Positions 47,982 through 61,750 of a stretch of 64,000 nt of DNA are shown here, one piece after another. The notes below the pieces were generated by a model, which saw only the letters and a list, made by a program, of their open reading frames with translations, was not told where the DNA came from and did not search any database. The translations under genes were made by a program, and so were the position numbers. Source of the DNA: Neocallimastix lanati (nom. inval.) (Eukaryota > Neocallimastigomycota > Neocallimastigomycetes > Neocallimastigales > Neocallimastigaceae); contig JACVTC010000037.1 in assembly GCA_016946835.1 (NCBI GenBank), forward strand, positions 1,080,001-1,144,000, read 5' to 3'. The first letter of the stretch is position 1. Each line of letters begins with the position of its first letter.

Positions 47982-50736
47982 ATGTTTCATATTTCTAGAG
48001 TGTATATTATTCATATTCTTTCAATAATAATTATATTTATAAAAACTATCCAGAGTAAAAACACCTCCAACGAAAATACTATCCAAGTTTTAATAAGTAA
48101 CCCGAATATTGAATCAGAATCCTATTTAAATAAATATAATACTTCTATAAGGGAATATTTTATATCGAAAATTCATGAAAATAATTTAAATATACCAAAT
48201 CTATTGAATTATGATATAAAATTTTTTTGTTGTGTTCCAGAACCTCAGGATGGAAATAAGCTATCCTTAGTCTATAAGAAATCTTGGAACTCTAATTATA
48301 TCATCGATGAAGACTATGCCCGAGAATTTAATTGTACTCTCAGAGCTTTAAAGGATTCAACATACGATATTATCATTGTGGATGATCAGTTTCTCTATTC
48401 GGAAGAATCTTATGCTGAAAATTGTGTCATGAAGGAAAACTTTTTCATGAAAAAATTTGTGGACTACTTCGTGAATTATGAGGATTACGTAATAAATGAT
48501 ATAGAGATGAAACATCACAATAAAGATATAATGAAAGATGGTAAACTAGATGGTAAAGGTCAATATGGATTACCCTATGAAATAGATTATGATGTATTAT
48601 ATTATCATAAAAATATAAAAAAATTAGAAGATCTATTAACCAAAGATGGATTATTCAATGTCGACCCTTCATTCCTGGAATCCATAACGAATTCAACGGA
48701 AACCATAAATTCAGATTCTCGGGATGATTCCTATTACAAGGAAAATGGTATATTGAGTGTTGGTCTTAGGGATAATGATGAACTTTTTGAATTTTTTTCT
48801 GAATATGTTCATTATAAATGGGGTATACCTAAAGATGGCGATCCCAACTCATATAATGCCTTCTATCAACAGGGTTCGGATGAACTCTATCAATCCTTTA
48901 GAGAAGTTATTTTAAAGCTCACAGGAACCAATATTAATAAAACCTTATTTACTTCTTTAGAAGAGGCCTATCATTCCTTTATAAACGGTGAAAAGTTAAT
49001 ATATAAAGGAAAGGCATCCAATTATCAACTGTTTAAAACCATGGAAAATAGTTCTATTGCCATTCAACCTCTTCCTAATTATACCAGTATTATCCATGAA
49101 AAATTTGCTGTCATTAATAATAATAGTAAGAAAGACAAGGAAATACTAGTTAAAATGGCACTTCAACTCACCTCTAAGGATATGCAGTTGTATCGTGCTC
49201 AAGAATTGGGTACTCTACCAACTTTTAATTTCAAAAATAAAAAGGAAAACCATGATACCTCGAACTACTGTCAGAAAAATTCTGAACTCTGTGATCTAAT
49301 TGAAAAAATAAAACCAATCCACCTCCCAAAAATGTATCTAAAGAATAGATATAGTGCCAGTTTTGTGGAAACTAGATTAGTGGTGCCACCGGCTATAAGA
49401 GAATTTTTAAAAGAAAATAATGATACCCTTATAAAAGATATCTTTTCTAATATATTAGATTTAAGAATATTTACTTTCTCTAATGTTGCTCAATTTGATA
49501 TCAATGTACTAATCTCTACTTTTAGTTCCTTTATCGTAGCCTTTTTTTTACTCATTATTGTATTCAAGGTTTATAAATATAGAAAACATCCTTATTTGAA
49601 GGCAATGTCACCACAACTCTCCAATTTAACCATCATTGGAATGATATTAAGAATAATCTTCCCACAATTTTATATTCTTATTAAAACAAAAACCATGTGT
49701 CGAATGTGTTTTGTCATCAATTTCTTTATCAATAATTTAATTTATATCCCTATGTTAGCCATCATTTATCGTATCTATTACATCTATACCAATATTTCTA
49801 AAGTAAATTATGGTAAAAAAGTCAATGATAAGCACTTATTAATCATAATATCTATCATTCTCTTTGTGATATTTAGTTTCTTCTATCTTATATCCTTCTT
49901 TGATGAATTTGGTATAAAAACGATGGGTAGTGCTATTGGCTATCGATTTGTTTGGTGTAATTTTAACTATGATAAGTATCAAGCCTTATCCAATATTTAT
50001 AATTTATTAATAGTAAGTATTCATTCATGTATTTATTTTCCCATTCATTCATTCATTCATTCATTTTTTTTTTTTCTATTTTCTAATGAAAAAAAAAAAA
50101 AAAAAAAAAAAATTATTAATTATTATAAGTTTATCATATTTTATCTAACTTAATAATTTTATATAATATATTATTACTTTTTATATATATATATATATAT
50201 ATAATTCAATTTAGTTTATTGGTATGTTTGTTATGACAGTAAAAACACGAAGAATATCAAAAAAACATGGAGATATAATGTTTATATTTTTTATAATTTT
50301 ATTGTTGTTTTCTTCTTTGCTTTTTGAAATTTCTTTTAGTTATTTAATGAAAACCTATTCTTACTTCACTAATTTTTCTTTTTCATTCTATGCCTATATA
50401 GTAACTTGTCTTGCCAGTGTATATATGCTGGTTGGTACCAGATTATTATATATAAGAAAACATATTTCAAATGAGGAATCCTTCATTGGAAATAATATGA
50501 ATAATGACTACTTTGATCATGCTATTAATATCATTGATTTTATTCCATTGAAAAGAAACACTAACTATTTGTTTTCCTTATGTAACGGAATCAAAAAACA
50601 AAAGTATCTTTCCAACGACACTATAAAATCATTTGAAGAAGGTAAATTAAAACTTAGTGAAGAAGATTCTATAGAACAAAATCCAAATAACTATTTCTTT
50701 AATCAAGCATTAAAAAAACTTGAAGAAGAAAAATAA
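47982..50736 (+). CDS. class C GPCR with solute-binding-protein ectodomain, copy 3 (two exons)
   Basis: Predicted 850-residue receptor. Exons are 47982-50012 and 50215-50736, phase 0. A signal peptide occupies about residues 1-25. The binding domain has GLPYEIDYD at 196-204 and LGTLPTF at 409-415. It keeps the block HESFRE-like YQSFREVILKLTGTNINKTL, which aligns with the same segment in the paralogues. TM1 is about 507-530, followed by RKHPYLKAMSP (534-544). TM3 begins with CRMCF and loop 2 carries FVWCNF, the probable disulfide partners. The tail has DFIPLKR and QNPNNYFFNQALKKL and then stops within a few residues, the shortest tail end of the four. The third intracellular loop MTVKTRRISKKHGD is the most class-C-like, recalling the K-T-R segment of animal family 3 receptors. 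Ligand unknown. Confidence 0.87.
50013..50214 (+). other. phase-0 intron in GPCR copy 3
   Basis: 202 nt, donor GTAAGT, acceptor TTTAG. Exon 2 starts F-I-G-M. The intron includes a (CATT)n run and an A tract and stays open for about 46 codons before a stop, longer than in the paralogues. Confidence 0.8.
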
Positions 50737-51243
50737 TAATACTTCATTAATGGATAAAGCAATAAAAATATTAAAAATTTTATAAAATATATATATATTT
50801 ATGTGTGTATGTATGTGTGTCTGTGTTTGTGTATTATTTTGAATATTTAATATAAATACAAATGAAAATTTAAAATAATAATAATAAAAAAAAAGTAAGA
50901 GAAATAAAAATTGTAAAATATATACTATTATAATTAAAATAAAATAGAAAAAGAATTATAAGATAAAATATACTAATAATGAAATAGAATATACTAATTA
51001 CTAAAAAGAATATACTAATAATATAAATTTTTTTAGAATTAAACTAGAGAAATAAATATAGATATGTATTTTTTGTTATTTAGAGATGACATAGAATGAA
51101 AATATAAACTTTAATTATTAATAAATTATTTTATTAATCATTACATAAAAATAAATTAATAGATCATTAAATTATCACTTGATTATTTTATCATATGATT
51201 TAAAAGCTGATCTAAAAATAACGTGATCTAAAATATGATATAC
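50737..51243. other. intergenic region downstream of GPCR copy 3
   Basis: A/T-rich with a TG-rich patch (ATGTGTGTATGTATGTGTGT) at about 50802-50821. From about 51060 it is inversely homologous to 42895-43005. No gene. Confidence 0.65.
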
Positions 51244-51709
51244 GGGGGAAGTAGCATTACGCCAATTTTTCACGTGATATATATAAATTTGTGGCTATAG
51301 ATATTTTATGCTACATAATATTATTTTATTGTATTATTTTGTTATTTCAATTTTTTAATTAATTATTAAGTGAATAATTAAATAAATCATATAATGGTTA
51401 GATTTTATGATTTTAATTCTTTTATTTAAATGTTATTAATAAAAAAATTATATAAAAATATAAATGTTATTAAAAATATGAATGTTATTAAAAATATAAA
51501 TATTATTAATAATAATTCTTTTATTTAAATGTTATTAAAAAAAAATAATAATTATAATGATAAAATTATTAATTATAGAGACGTATTTGAATATTTATTT
51601 AAACTGTATAAATTTATTAAGCTTTATAAATTAAATTATTGAATGAAAGAATTCTGATTATTTCGTTTGGTTATTCCTCATTTCTTAATTATTTATTATG
51701 GAATAATAT

Positions 51710-53114
51710 TTATATTATATTATTTAAATCAGTTAAACAATCGAACCACAAATTAATAGTATTATTTCTATCACATTTAGTATCAATTAACTTAGTTTCA
51801 ATATTTTTGTAGCGTTCAATTAAGACACTGATTTCATTAGCTTTATTTATTGCTCTTTTTTTTTATTTTCCAAATTCCTCTTATTTTTCTTTGATAATCA
51901 TAATATGATAAATGTTCAAGTTCATTTAATTTATCTATTAATTCATAAAAGATGGTTTTGTTGGAAATAAATTATTTAAATAATTATTGAGTGATTCTGA
52001 GGCATTGTTTGTTATATGTTCTATATTATTATAATAATTCCAAATTTTCATATCATAATCAATTAAATATGTTTTATAAAAATATTCTAAAAATTTTAAA
52101 AATTGACAATAATTATTTTTAATGGAATTAATTTTAATTATAACATAAATATGTATTCAGGATTTATAAATGGTAAATTTGAAATAGCTTTATAATAAAT
52201 ATATATATTATTATCATTTTTTTTTACTTCATTATAGCTTAATTTATTTTTTTTTTAATTTCTAGTGATTTTTTATAATGCCAAATGCAATATTTAATAT
52301 TTGTATTAGGAAATATTGTTTTTGCTACTTTAGATGTGCCCCTTTCAAAATCACAATGCAAATTTTTTGGTTCAATTATAGTATTATTGTTACATATATT
52401 AGCATTTTTTTTTTTTAATTTTTCAAATAATATTTTATATGTTTCTTGTTCTTTATTTTGTAATATTGCAAAAGAAGTAGTGTAAAAACTATCTAATTCT
52501 TTAGCGTAAGTTCTTATAATAAATATTTGATAACTAAATTTAGGGGCAATAAAAAAATGTACCATCAACAAATATATCATCATTTTATTTCCTAAATAAT
52601 TTTACTTGAAAAGGAGATTGAAAAATTATTAAATTAATATTTTTTGAATATCATAAAATTTTCACCTCACTTTGTTTTATAATATTTAGATTCATTAGGA
52701 ATTTCAATAAATGTTGTTACATTGGATGGTAGTTTTTAATTTAAAATTCTTGATATTTGGGATTTAATTGAATTATACTCTAGACATATAAATCTCATTT
52801 CTTTAGAAATTTTATTATATAAGGGTTTTATTTTTATACCATAAGGAATTGAACTTTTTTCCAATTCCATCTTTAATTTTATGTTTCATTATTGATAGAG
52901 ATACATCGTATTCATGATGATTATGTGAATTATCATATTTTAAGTTTCTTTCTTATCATTTAAAATAATAAAAGATTTACATTTATTTCTGTACATTAAC
53001 TTTTGAATTATCTTTTCTTATATTTGAAAAATTAAATTTATATTTTTTATTAATAATAATTTATTTTTTTCCTTTGTTAGACTCACTTATATCAGTAATA
53101 AGATTTTTTTCCAT
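51710..53114 (-). pseudogene. MULE transposase pseudogene, copy 3
   Basis: Colinear with the intact 474-residue transposase from its ATG (53114) to its stop (51710), so nothing large is missing, but several frameshifts and stops break it. The longest open part, 52583-52239, still covers the FFIAPKFSYQ segment, the second Asp in CDFERG, and CIWHYKKS. It shares with copy 1 a T run one base shorter than in the intact gene after the PTKPS codons. Non-functional. Confidence 0.85.
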
Positions 53115-53639
53115 TTCTATATTTTTATAAATATTTTTTAATTATATAATTAAAATTATTATATTAATTATCCAATATTATTCTAAATACTAATTTTGAA
53201 AAATTAGTTTTTCAATTATTTGTAAAAAAAAAAAAATAAATAAATAAATAAAGAATGCAATAGTAAGTACAAGTATACAAAATAAAATAAAATAAAATAA
53301 AATAAAAAGTAGAATATGAATATAAAGTACAGATTGAATAAAATAAAATAAAATAAAATAAATATCTAATATTATTTTTTATTAAAGAATATTACAGATC
53401 AATGTTTTAGAAATGAAAATTTTTTATATTTTTATTATATTCAATTAATTATGTAATTTAATATATAAAACAATATTATTGATTGTTAATAATCTCATTA
53501 AATATAAATGATTTTTTTGCTTTCTAACATATATAATTAAATAAAACATTTTATTTTTAAAAATAAATTTTCTTTAATATTCTTTAATAAAAATTAATAA
53601 TAATTATTTATTTTATTTTATATACTTGTACTTTTATAT

Positions 53640-54690
53640 TATTACATTCAATATTTTATTTTATTTTATTTTATTTTATTTTATTTTATTTTATTTTATT
53701 TTATTCAATCTGTACTTTATATTTAATATTCTACTATTTATTTTATTTTATTTTATTTTATTCAATCTGTACTTTATATTCATATTCTACTATTTATTTT
53801 ATTTTATTTTATTTTATTCAATCTGTACTTTATATTCATATTCTACTATTTATTTTATTTTATTTTATTTTATTTTATTTTATTTTATTCAATCTGTACT
53901 TTATATTCATATTCTACTATTTATTTTATTTTATTTTATTTTATTCAATCTGTACTTTATATTCATATTCTACTATTTATTTTATTTTATTTTATTTTAT
54001 TCAATCTGTACTTTATATTCATATTCTACTATTTATTTTATTTTATTTTATTTTATTCAATCTGTACTTTATATTCATATTCTACTATTTATTTTATTTT
54101 ATTTTATTTTATTCAATCTGTACTTTATATTCATATTCTACTATTTATTTTATTTTATTTTATTTTATTCAATCTGTACTTTATATTCATATTCTACTAT
54201 TTATTTTATTTTATTTTATTTTATTCAATCTGTACTTTATATTCATATTCTACTATTTATTTTATTTTATTTTATTTTATTTTATTTTATTCAATCTGTA
54301 CTTATATTTATATTCTACTATTTATTTTATTTTATTTTATTTTATTCAATCTGTACTTTATATTTAATATTCTACTATTTATTTTATTTTATTTTATTTT
54401 ATTTTACTTTATTTTATTTTATTTAATTCATTCTGTACTTATATTAATATTCTACTATTTATTTTATTTTATTTTATTTTACTTTATTTAATCTGTACTT
54501 AATTCTACTATTTATTTTATTTTATTTTATTTTATTTTATTTTATTTTATTTTATTTTATTTTATTTTATTTTATTTTATTTTATTTTATTTTATTTTAT
54601 TTTATTTTATTTTATTTTATTTTATTCAATCTGTACTTTATATTCATATTCTACTTTTTTTTTTTTATTTTATATACATATTACATTCTT
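53640..54690. repeat. 56-bp minisatellite inside MULE copy 3
   Basis: A central run of units exactly 56 bp apart (for example starts at 53945, 54001, 54057 and 54113), each TCAATCTGTACTTTATATTC plus ATATTCTACTATTTA and a (TTTTA)n block. Toward the right it becomes pure TTTTA. Near-identity between units implies recent homogenisation. Confidence 0.9.
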
Positions 54691-54855
54691 TATTTATTTA
54701 TTTATTTGTTTGTTTATTTATTTATACATTTATTTTTTTTACATATAATTTTATTAAAATTTTTTTTGGCGTTAACAAAAAATTTTACAAGCCATTAAAA
54801 ATAAATGGCGTATTGAAAATTTGTATTATAAAAATTGGCGAAATGAACCACATTC

Positions 54856-56137
54856 GTTTTACATGTATATAATTTATAAATAATACATATTTGTTAGAAT
54901 ATGTGAAATATGAGATTAAATGTATTAAAATATAATTTATATAACGTAATGTATAAGCCACAATATGTTAATATTAAAGCATGTATTTTTATTGTTTTTA
55001 TAACAATTATTTAAAATTATTATTATGTATATGTACAAAATAAATTTGATTCACTTTTTTATAAATTATTACATTAGATTAATAAAATATTAAGAATAAG
55101 AAAAAGAAGAAAAATAAAAGATATAAATAACAAATAACAATATTTGAAAAGATATCTCATGTAATTTAATATAATTTAATTTTTGTAACTCTTTATTATA
55201 AAATATATTAATAAAATTGACATAATTATAAACTATAAATTCATGACTCTTAAAAATATTTACATGTATATAATTTATAAATAAATTTATTTAATAAATT
55301 TATTAATTTTTATTTTATTTTAATTATTTTATTTTATAAAAATATATATTTTTAATATAAATTTTTATATGGTATAATTATTATAAATATTTTATTATTT
55401 ATATTATACCTTTTATAATATTAAACTAAATAATTAATTATTTATTATTTTAAAATGTTAAAGAGTATTATAAAAAAAAAAACCTTTTCTTTATGTTTAT
55501 TCTTTGCAGCTTAGTTGCTACATTCTACAATTATTTATATTATATTTACAACAACATTATTGCCATAATCAATATTTATTTATATTATTATTTTAATAAC
55601 TAAAAAATGTAGTTTAATATTATTAGCAATATGAAATTATAAAATTGAATATTTAAATAAATTTAAATTATAAAATAAATAAATAAATTAAATAAAATTG
55701 TATTGATAAATAACATAAATATATTATAAAACTTCTCCCTATTAGAGATAAAACAAACCCAAGAATTTATCAGGGATTGTTATAGATTTTATATTACATT
55801 CTTCAAATATTCGTTAATTATAGTTTTTTTTATTTGTTTAAATATTAATATATATATTTAATTAAATAGTTAAAATAGTTTTAATTATGTAATAAAACAA
55901 AAAAAAAAAAAAAAGTATTATATAGAGAAACCAAATAACAAAAAATAAAGTTTATAAAAATAAAAAATAAAGTTTATTAAATAAAAACAAAAACAAAAAC
56001 AAAAGAAAAAAATTAAACATACAATAAATAAAAATAAAATAAAATATAACAAAAGTTTATTTTTTAATAAATATAACATAATTAATATTTTATTTAATTT
56101 AAAGTTTTTTTTTTTGTAAAAAAAAAAATTTTTAAAT

Positions 56138-56171
<34 letters not shown>

Positions 56172-59100
56172 TAAAAATTAATTTAAACTAACTGATAAAT
56201 TTTTTTGTCCAAGTAAAAAAAAAAATTTAGCAACATTTTACTAAATAACATTCTAATATTATTAAATAAAAAAAAAAAAAAAGAAATAATTTTTAATTTT
56301 TTAATATATGTAAGAAAGAGTTTAGAAAAAATAATTATTAAAGTGGTTGTTATTATCAAAATATATACAACAAAAAAAAAAAATAAATATTTATGAACAG
56401 TTAAACATCTAAATTTAAAAAATAAAAGTCAAAAAAAAATTAATAATAATAATAATAATAATAGTTGTTCGTTATATAATAATATTAAAAATAAGAATGA
56501 AAAGATAAATGAATGAATGAATAAATTAATAAAAAAGAATGAAAAATTTTAAGTGATATCCAGCCACACATAAGTTCATATAAAACTTTGAGTGGTGGTA
56601 AAAAAAAATATTTTTATCCCTTACATATCTTTTTTTTTTTTTTTTAAAAAAAAAAAAAGAAATAAAAAATAATACTTATATATATATACAATATACAATA
56701 ATAGAGGCATTACAAATTAATAGAAAAGATATTCATTTAATTTTTTTTCTGTAAAATATTTAATATATCTATTAATTATTTTAATTTATAAAAATAAATA
56801 ATTTCTAATAATATATGATTTTTTATGTATAAACGTTTTTTTTATTTTAATAATTATTATTAATATTCCAAATATTGGTATTATTGTTAATTTATCAATT
56901 ATCAATATTTATTAATAATCAATATTTATATTAATGGATTGTATTTTAATATTTAATAATAAAAATTAATGAAAAAATTATTGTAAATATAAATATTATA
57001 AAATAATTCAATAATAAAAAGGGAAAAGTTTAAAAAAGAAAAAAAAAAGGTTTATTATCAGTTTATATAACGTTTAAATAAAATTTTTAAAATTAAAATA
57101 AAATATATATATATATATATATATATAAATAACAAATGAATAAAATATCAATATCAACTTCATTATGAAAGTAATTAAAAAAAAAAAAAAAATGCATTTA
57201 GAAAATAAAAAAAAATAAAAATATATATTATATATATATATATATATAAACGGTTATTTTATTTATTTATTTATTTATTTTTTTTTTTTGTATTCAGTTA
57301 ATTATATTAAATTAAAATTACTATTTTTAAATATTTATAAAATATGTATATACATAAATATATATTATGAATATATATTATGGTTTATATACAATTTTAA
57401 AGTTTTATAATTTTTTCTAAATTTGTCACAATTAAAAAAGAAAAAAGAAAAGTAAAAATATGAAAGATAAAAAAAAAACATAAAATGATAATTCAAAATA
57501 AATAAAATGTTATGAATTTAAAAATATTGATATTTAACAAAATATTGGTAGTTAACACATTTGTGTATTTAATTATAATTATTAAATATTAAATTTATAT
57601 CTTTTCTGTCTATAATAATTTTTATAATAATTTCTTATTTATATCTTTTCTGTTAATAATTTTTATAATTTTTTATTTGAATTATATATTAATATATATT
57701 AATATATATTTTATAATATATTAATTAGAACAATATTTTATTTTATCTATTTAATAATAATTTAATAATTATATTATAATAAATAGTTATTATATAGTAT
57801 ATTATATATTATAATATAATTATATATATTTAATTTATTTCTATATTTAGTTTATTATTAAAGTAATAATTTTTATATGTAAAATAATCCTGAAGTAATA
57901 ACGATCCTTTGGGTAATTATTAACAGGAGGTTAGTTTGATTATTTTCTAGAATAAGAAAATATTATTATTAATAAAAAAAAATAATATAATTATACAAAG
58001 TAAAAATTAATAGTATATAAAAGTCAATTTGTAACCTTTAATTATTAAAAAATATTATTTAATTTTTATGGCTAATTAGTAACATTTTTCTAAAGAATTA
58101 TTTTATATTCTTAATCTATACCAATTCTCTAAATTAATACTATTTCATATAAAGTATTTAACATTTCTCAACAATTACATTTTAGAGCATCTTTTACATC
58201 AATATCTTTTTGTATTATTTAATAATTTAATTTTGTCATCTATACAACTTTTTTTTATAATTTATCTTAATTTATTATTAATTAAAGTTCCATTCTTAAA
58301 GTTGATTTTCCATTAAACATTAGCAATAAATTATTAATATACATCTTTTCGAATTTATATATTAATAGAATATATATATATTTTTTTTTTTATGTTTTAA
58401 TAAAGATAAATATACAAATATAAATTATACGTTACAATCAATATATTATTTTAGCTATTAATAAATATATTATCTACTTCAATAATGTTTGTATAAATTT
58501 TAATTTTAATTTTTAATTTAATTAATTATCCTTTTTATAAAATAAATAAATAATTATTGAATGAATTAATAAATAATTAATTAAATAATATATATAAATA
58601 ATTAAGTGAATATAAATGAACTTTTTAACAATGATGTTTCAGTACAAATATGTACAAATATGGAATATTATATTAAAAAAAATATTAATTTAAATATTAT
58701 TATTTAAAGTTTTTTTATTAATTTTTTTATATATTAAAAGATAACAAATTAGATTTCAATATAAAAAATAGATTTATAATTGCTTAATTGGTTAAAAAAG
58801 AAAGATTTATTTAATTTTTATTTTTATTTGTTATATTATTATTATTATTATTATTTTTTTTTTTTTTATTTTTATCTTATCTCATTATTTTTGTAGTAAG
58901 TAATAATATCAAAAAGAATTGAATATTCTAACTCTCCACAATCAATATGAATTCTCTGTATTTTTGATAATGCATTGGTAAGTCAAACTACCAATATAAA
59001 GAAAAGTTTCTTCTCTATTTATAGTAAATACAAGAATTCTATTAAGTGAATTCCTGTTATAAAATTTATTGTATATTTTTTAATTTATATATTAATTATT

Positions 59101-60975
59101 TGAAAAAGCTATTTTTTTTCTTCTTTATTGCAAAAGTCAAAATATTTTTTAAAATGATTATTTATATCTTTATTAAAGTCACTTTTTAATTCAAAAAGGT
59201 TCTTTTATACTCATAATTATAGGTAATTAAAAATTTTTATTGTTATAAACATATATATTTCTTTATTATAAATATTTTAATTTTTATTTTTATTATTAAT
59301 ATTTTATTATTATAAATAATAATTTTATTATTATTGTTAATATTATTATTATTATTTAATTTTTTATTTTTTTTCTTTTTTCTTCATCATTGGATATTAA
59401 ATTAAGTAAACAAAGTTGATCTATGATTCAAATTATTTTAGCTATTTATTTATTTATTTTTTTTTTAATTTTTTTTTTTTTTTTTTGTATTACTTGGAAT
59501 ATTCATTTTCATTTAATTTCATTGATTTTCATTTTGGAAAGAAATTTTATTTTTTTTTTTAATATTTTTAATTTTTTTTCTTAATTTTTTAAATTTAATT
59601 TAATTTAATATAATTTAATATATATATACATATATTATTTTTTTTTTAAACTTTTATTTAATTTTTTTTTTTTTTATTCATTTCTAATTAATTAATTTTT
59701 ATTAAAAGTTTATTTAATATAAAATATTTTTTAATTTTATTTTATTTAAAGTTTATTTAATATAAAATATTTTTTAATTTTATTTCATTTAAAGTTTATT
59801 TTATTTTTTTCTATAATTTATTTGTTAACATAAATTTAATGTTGAATTGATCAACAAAAATATATAAATAAATGTATTTTTTTTTTTTTTTTTTTTTTTA
59901 ATTTTTTCTATTTTTCTTTTTTCATTTTTCTTTAAAAAAAAAATTTTTTTTTTATTCATTTTTGGTTATTATACCTTATATTTATTTATTTATTTTTTTT
60001 TATTTTATTTTTTTCTTTTCTTTTCATTTCTTTTATTTTCCTTTTTATTTATTTATTTATTACTCACTTAAAAATACAAAGAATATCATTTGTTTAATTT
60101 TTATGAAAAATAATATTTTTTTATTTAAAATAAATAAATAAATAAATAAATTAAATAAAAGTAAAAAAAAAAAAAAAAAAAGAAAAAAGAAAAAAAAAAT
60201 ATAAAAAAAGAAAAGAAATATGAAAAATTATGTATATATATATAATAATAGCAATTAAATTTTTGATAAATATATATAATAATAAAAAAAAATAATTGTT
60301 GAATTGAAGGAAATTAAAAATAATAAAAACCAAAAGAGAAGTAAAAAAAAATAAAAAAAAATACTCTAAATATAATATAAATATAAATTAAATAATTGAA
60401 AAAAAAAAAAATTAAATAAAAATATTAAATAAAAATAATATTAAATAAAACAAAAATAAAAATAAATATTAAAATAAAAGAAAGATTATTCATTTCATGA
60501 AATAATTAAATTTTGATATGAATAGAGAGTCTAATAATAGTTAAATAACATCTTTAATTTTTTCAATATACCCAAATAATATAAATATATATTATATATA
60601 AATTAGATAAAAAAAAAAAAAAAAATTAAAATAAAACAAATTACCAATATTGAAAAAAATATAATAATATTTATATACATAATTACAACTTTTTTTTTCA
60701 ACACATTATTTAATATTTATAAATATATATAATATATAATTATTAACTTTAAACAATAATAAAATATATATTATTAAATATTCCAAACTATTTTTTTTTT
60801 TTTTAAAAAAAAATAAAATAAAATAAAAATAACACTTAATATATAATATTTATATTATAAAAATAGAATTCAATATAGTTGGAATATATATTTATCTACA
60901 TAAAATAATAATTCTTTATTTGTTTTGACAAAATAAAAATATTTAAATATTTTTATATAATATCCTATCATCAGA
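54856..60975. other. long low-complexity intergenic region, no gene
   Basis: No supported coding sequence. Poly-A/T tracts abound (for example 56143-56170 and 59876-59899). Slightly more complex patches at 57885-57955 (CGATCCTTTGGGTAATTATT) and 58895-59060 (with CTCTCCACAATC and GGTAAGTCAAACTACC) were examined and not recognised. A short minus-strand frame at 60151-60333 is low-complexity. Confidence 0.6.
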
Positions 60976-61707
60976 ATGAAATGTTTAATATCACCTATTA
61001 TTGCATTATTATACATTTTTTTATATGCTTCTATAAAAGTCAATACCTATAATCCAGAAAAGATTAATGTACTAATAAGTAAACCCGATATCGAGGAACC
61101 AGAGAGTTACTTAAAACGAATCAATTCTTTTGTACAACAATATGTAGATAAAAAAAGACATGAAAATAATAAAAGTATAACTATACCAACATTGGACATT
61201 GAATTTTCATATTGTGACCCTGTAAAAACTGATGGAGATTCATTATTATGGACATATAATTATTATGATTTAAAACGTTATGTGGATCTGGAATTCGCAA
61301 GAAATCTGAATTGTACTATTCGAGAACTCAAAAAACAAGGAGATGATTCAAAATTTGATTTAGTTGTTATACAAGATAGAATACTGTATAGTGATGATAC
61401 CTATATCCGTAATGCCATTATTGAAGGTTCATTCTATATAAGACATTTTTATGACTATTTATTAACATTGGACGAATCTGAAATTTCAAATTATACTAAA
61501 CATCATGATAAAGAGTTGATTAAGAGAGCTCGTAATCCAGAAAAAGGATTACTTGGCCTACCTTATGAAATTGATTTTAATAATCTCTATTATTATGATG
61601 AAGCTGAATACCTTAAAGATATATTTTTATCGGGTTCTACTTCCAGAAATGAAATGATTAATGGTGAAAATACTTATAGTACTACTACTACTACTACTAC
61701 TAATATA

Positions 61708-61750
<43 letters not shown>

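Larger units (their letters stand above)
51244..54855 (-). mobile_element. MULE DNA transposon copy 3 (decayed)
   Basis: Begins GGGGGAAGTAGCATTACGCC and ends, read inward from the other side, GAATGTGGTTCATTTCGCC, as in copies 1 and 2. It has a full-length but disrupted transposase gene on the minus strand and the minisatellite at 53640-54690. No 9-bp target duplication is visible (TGATATACG before, GTTTTACAT after), consistent with age or rearrangement. Confidence 0.8.

Noticed and set aside
53626-54426. 266-codon open frame on the + strand
   Set aside because: It lies entirely in the 56-bp minisatellite of MULE copy 3, antisense to the transposase, and reads as Phe/Tyr/Leu/Ile runs.
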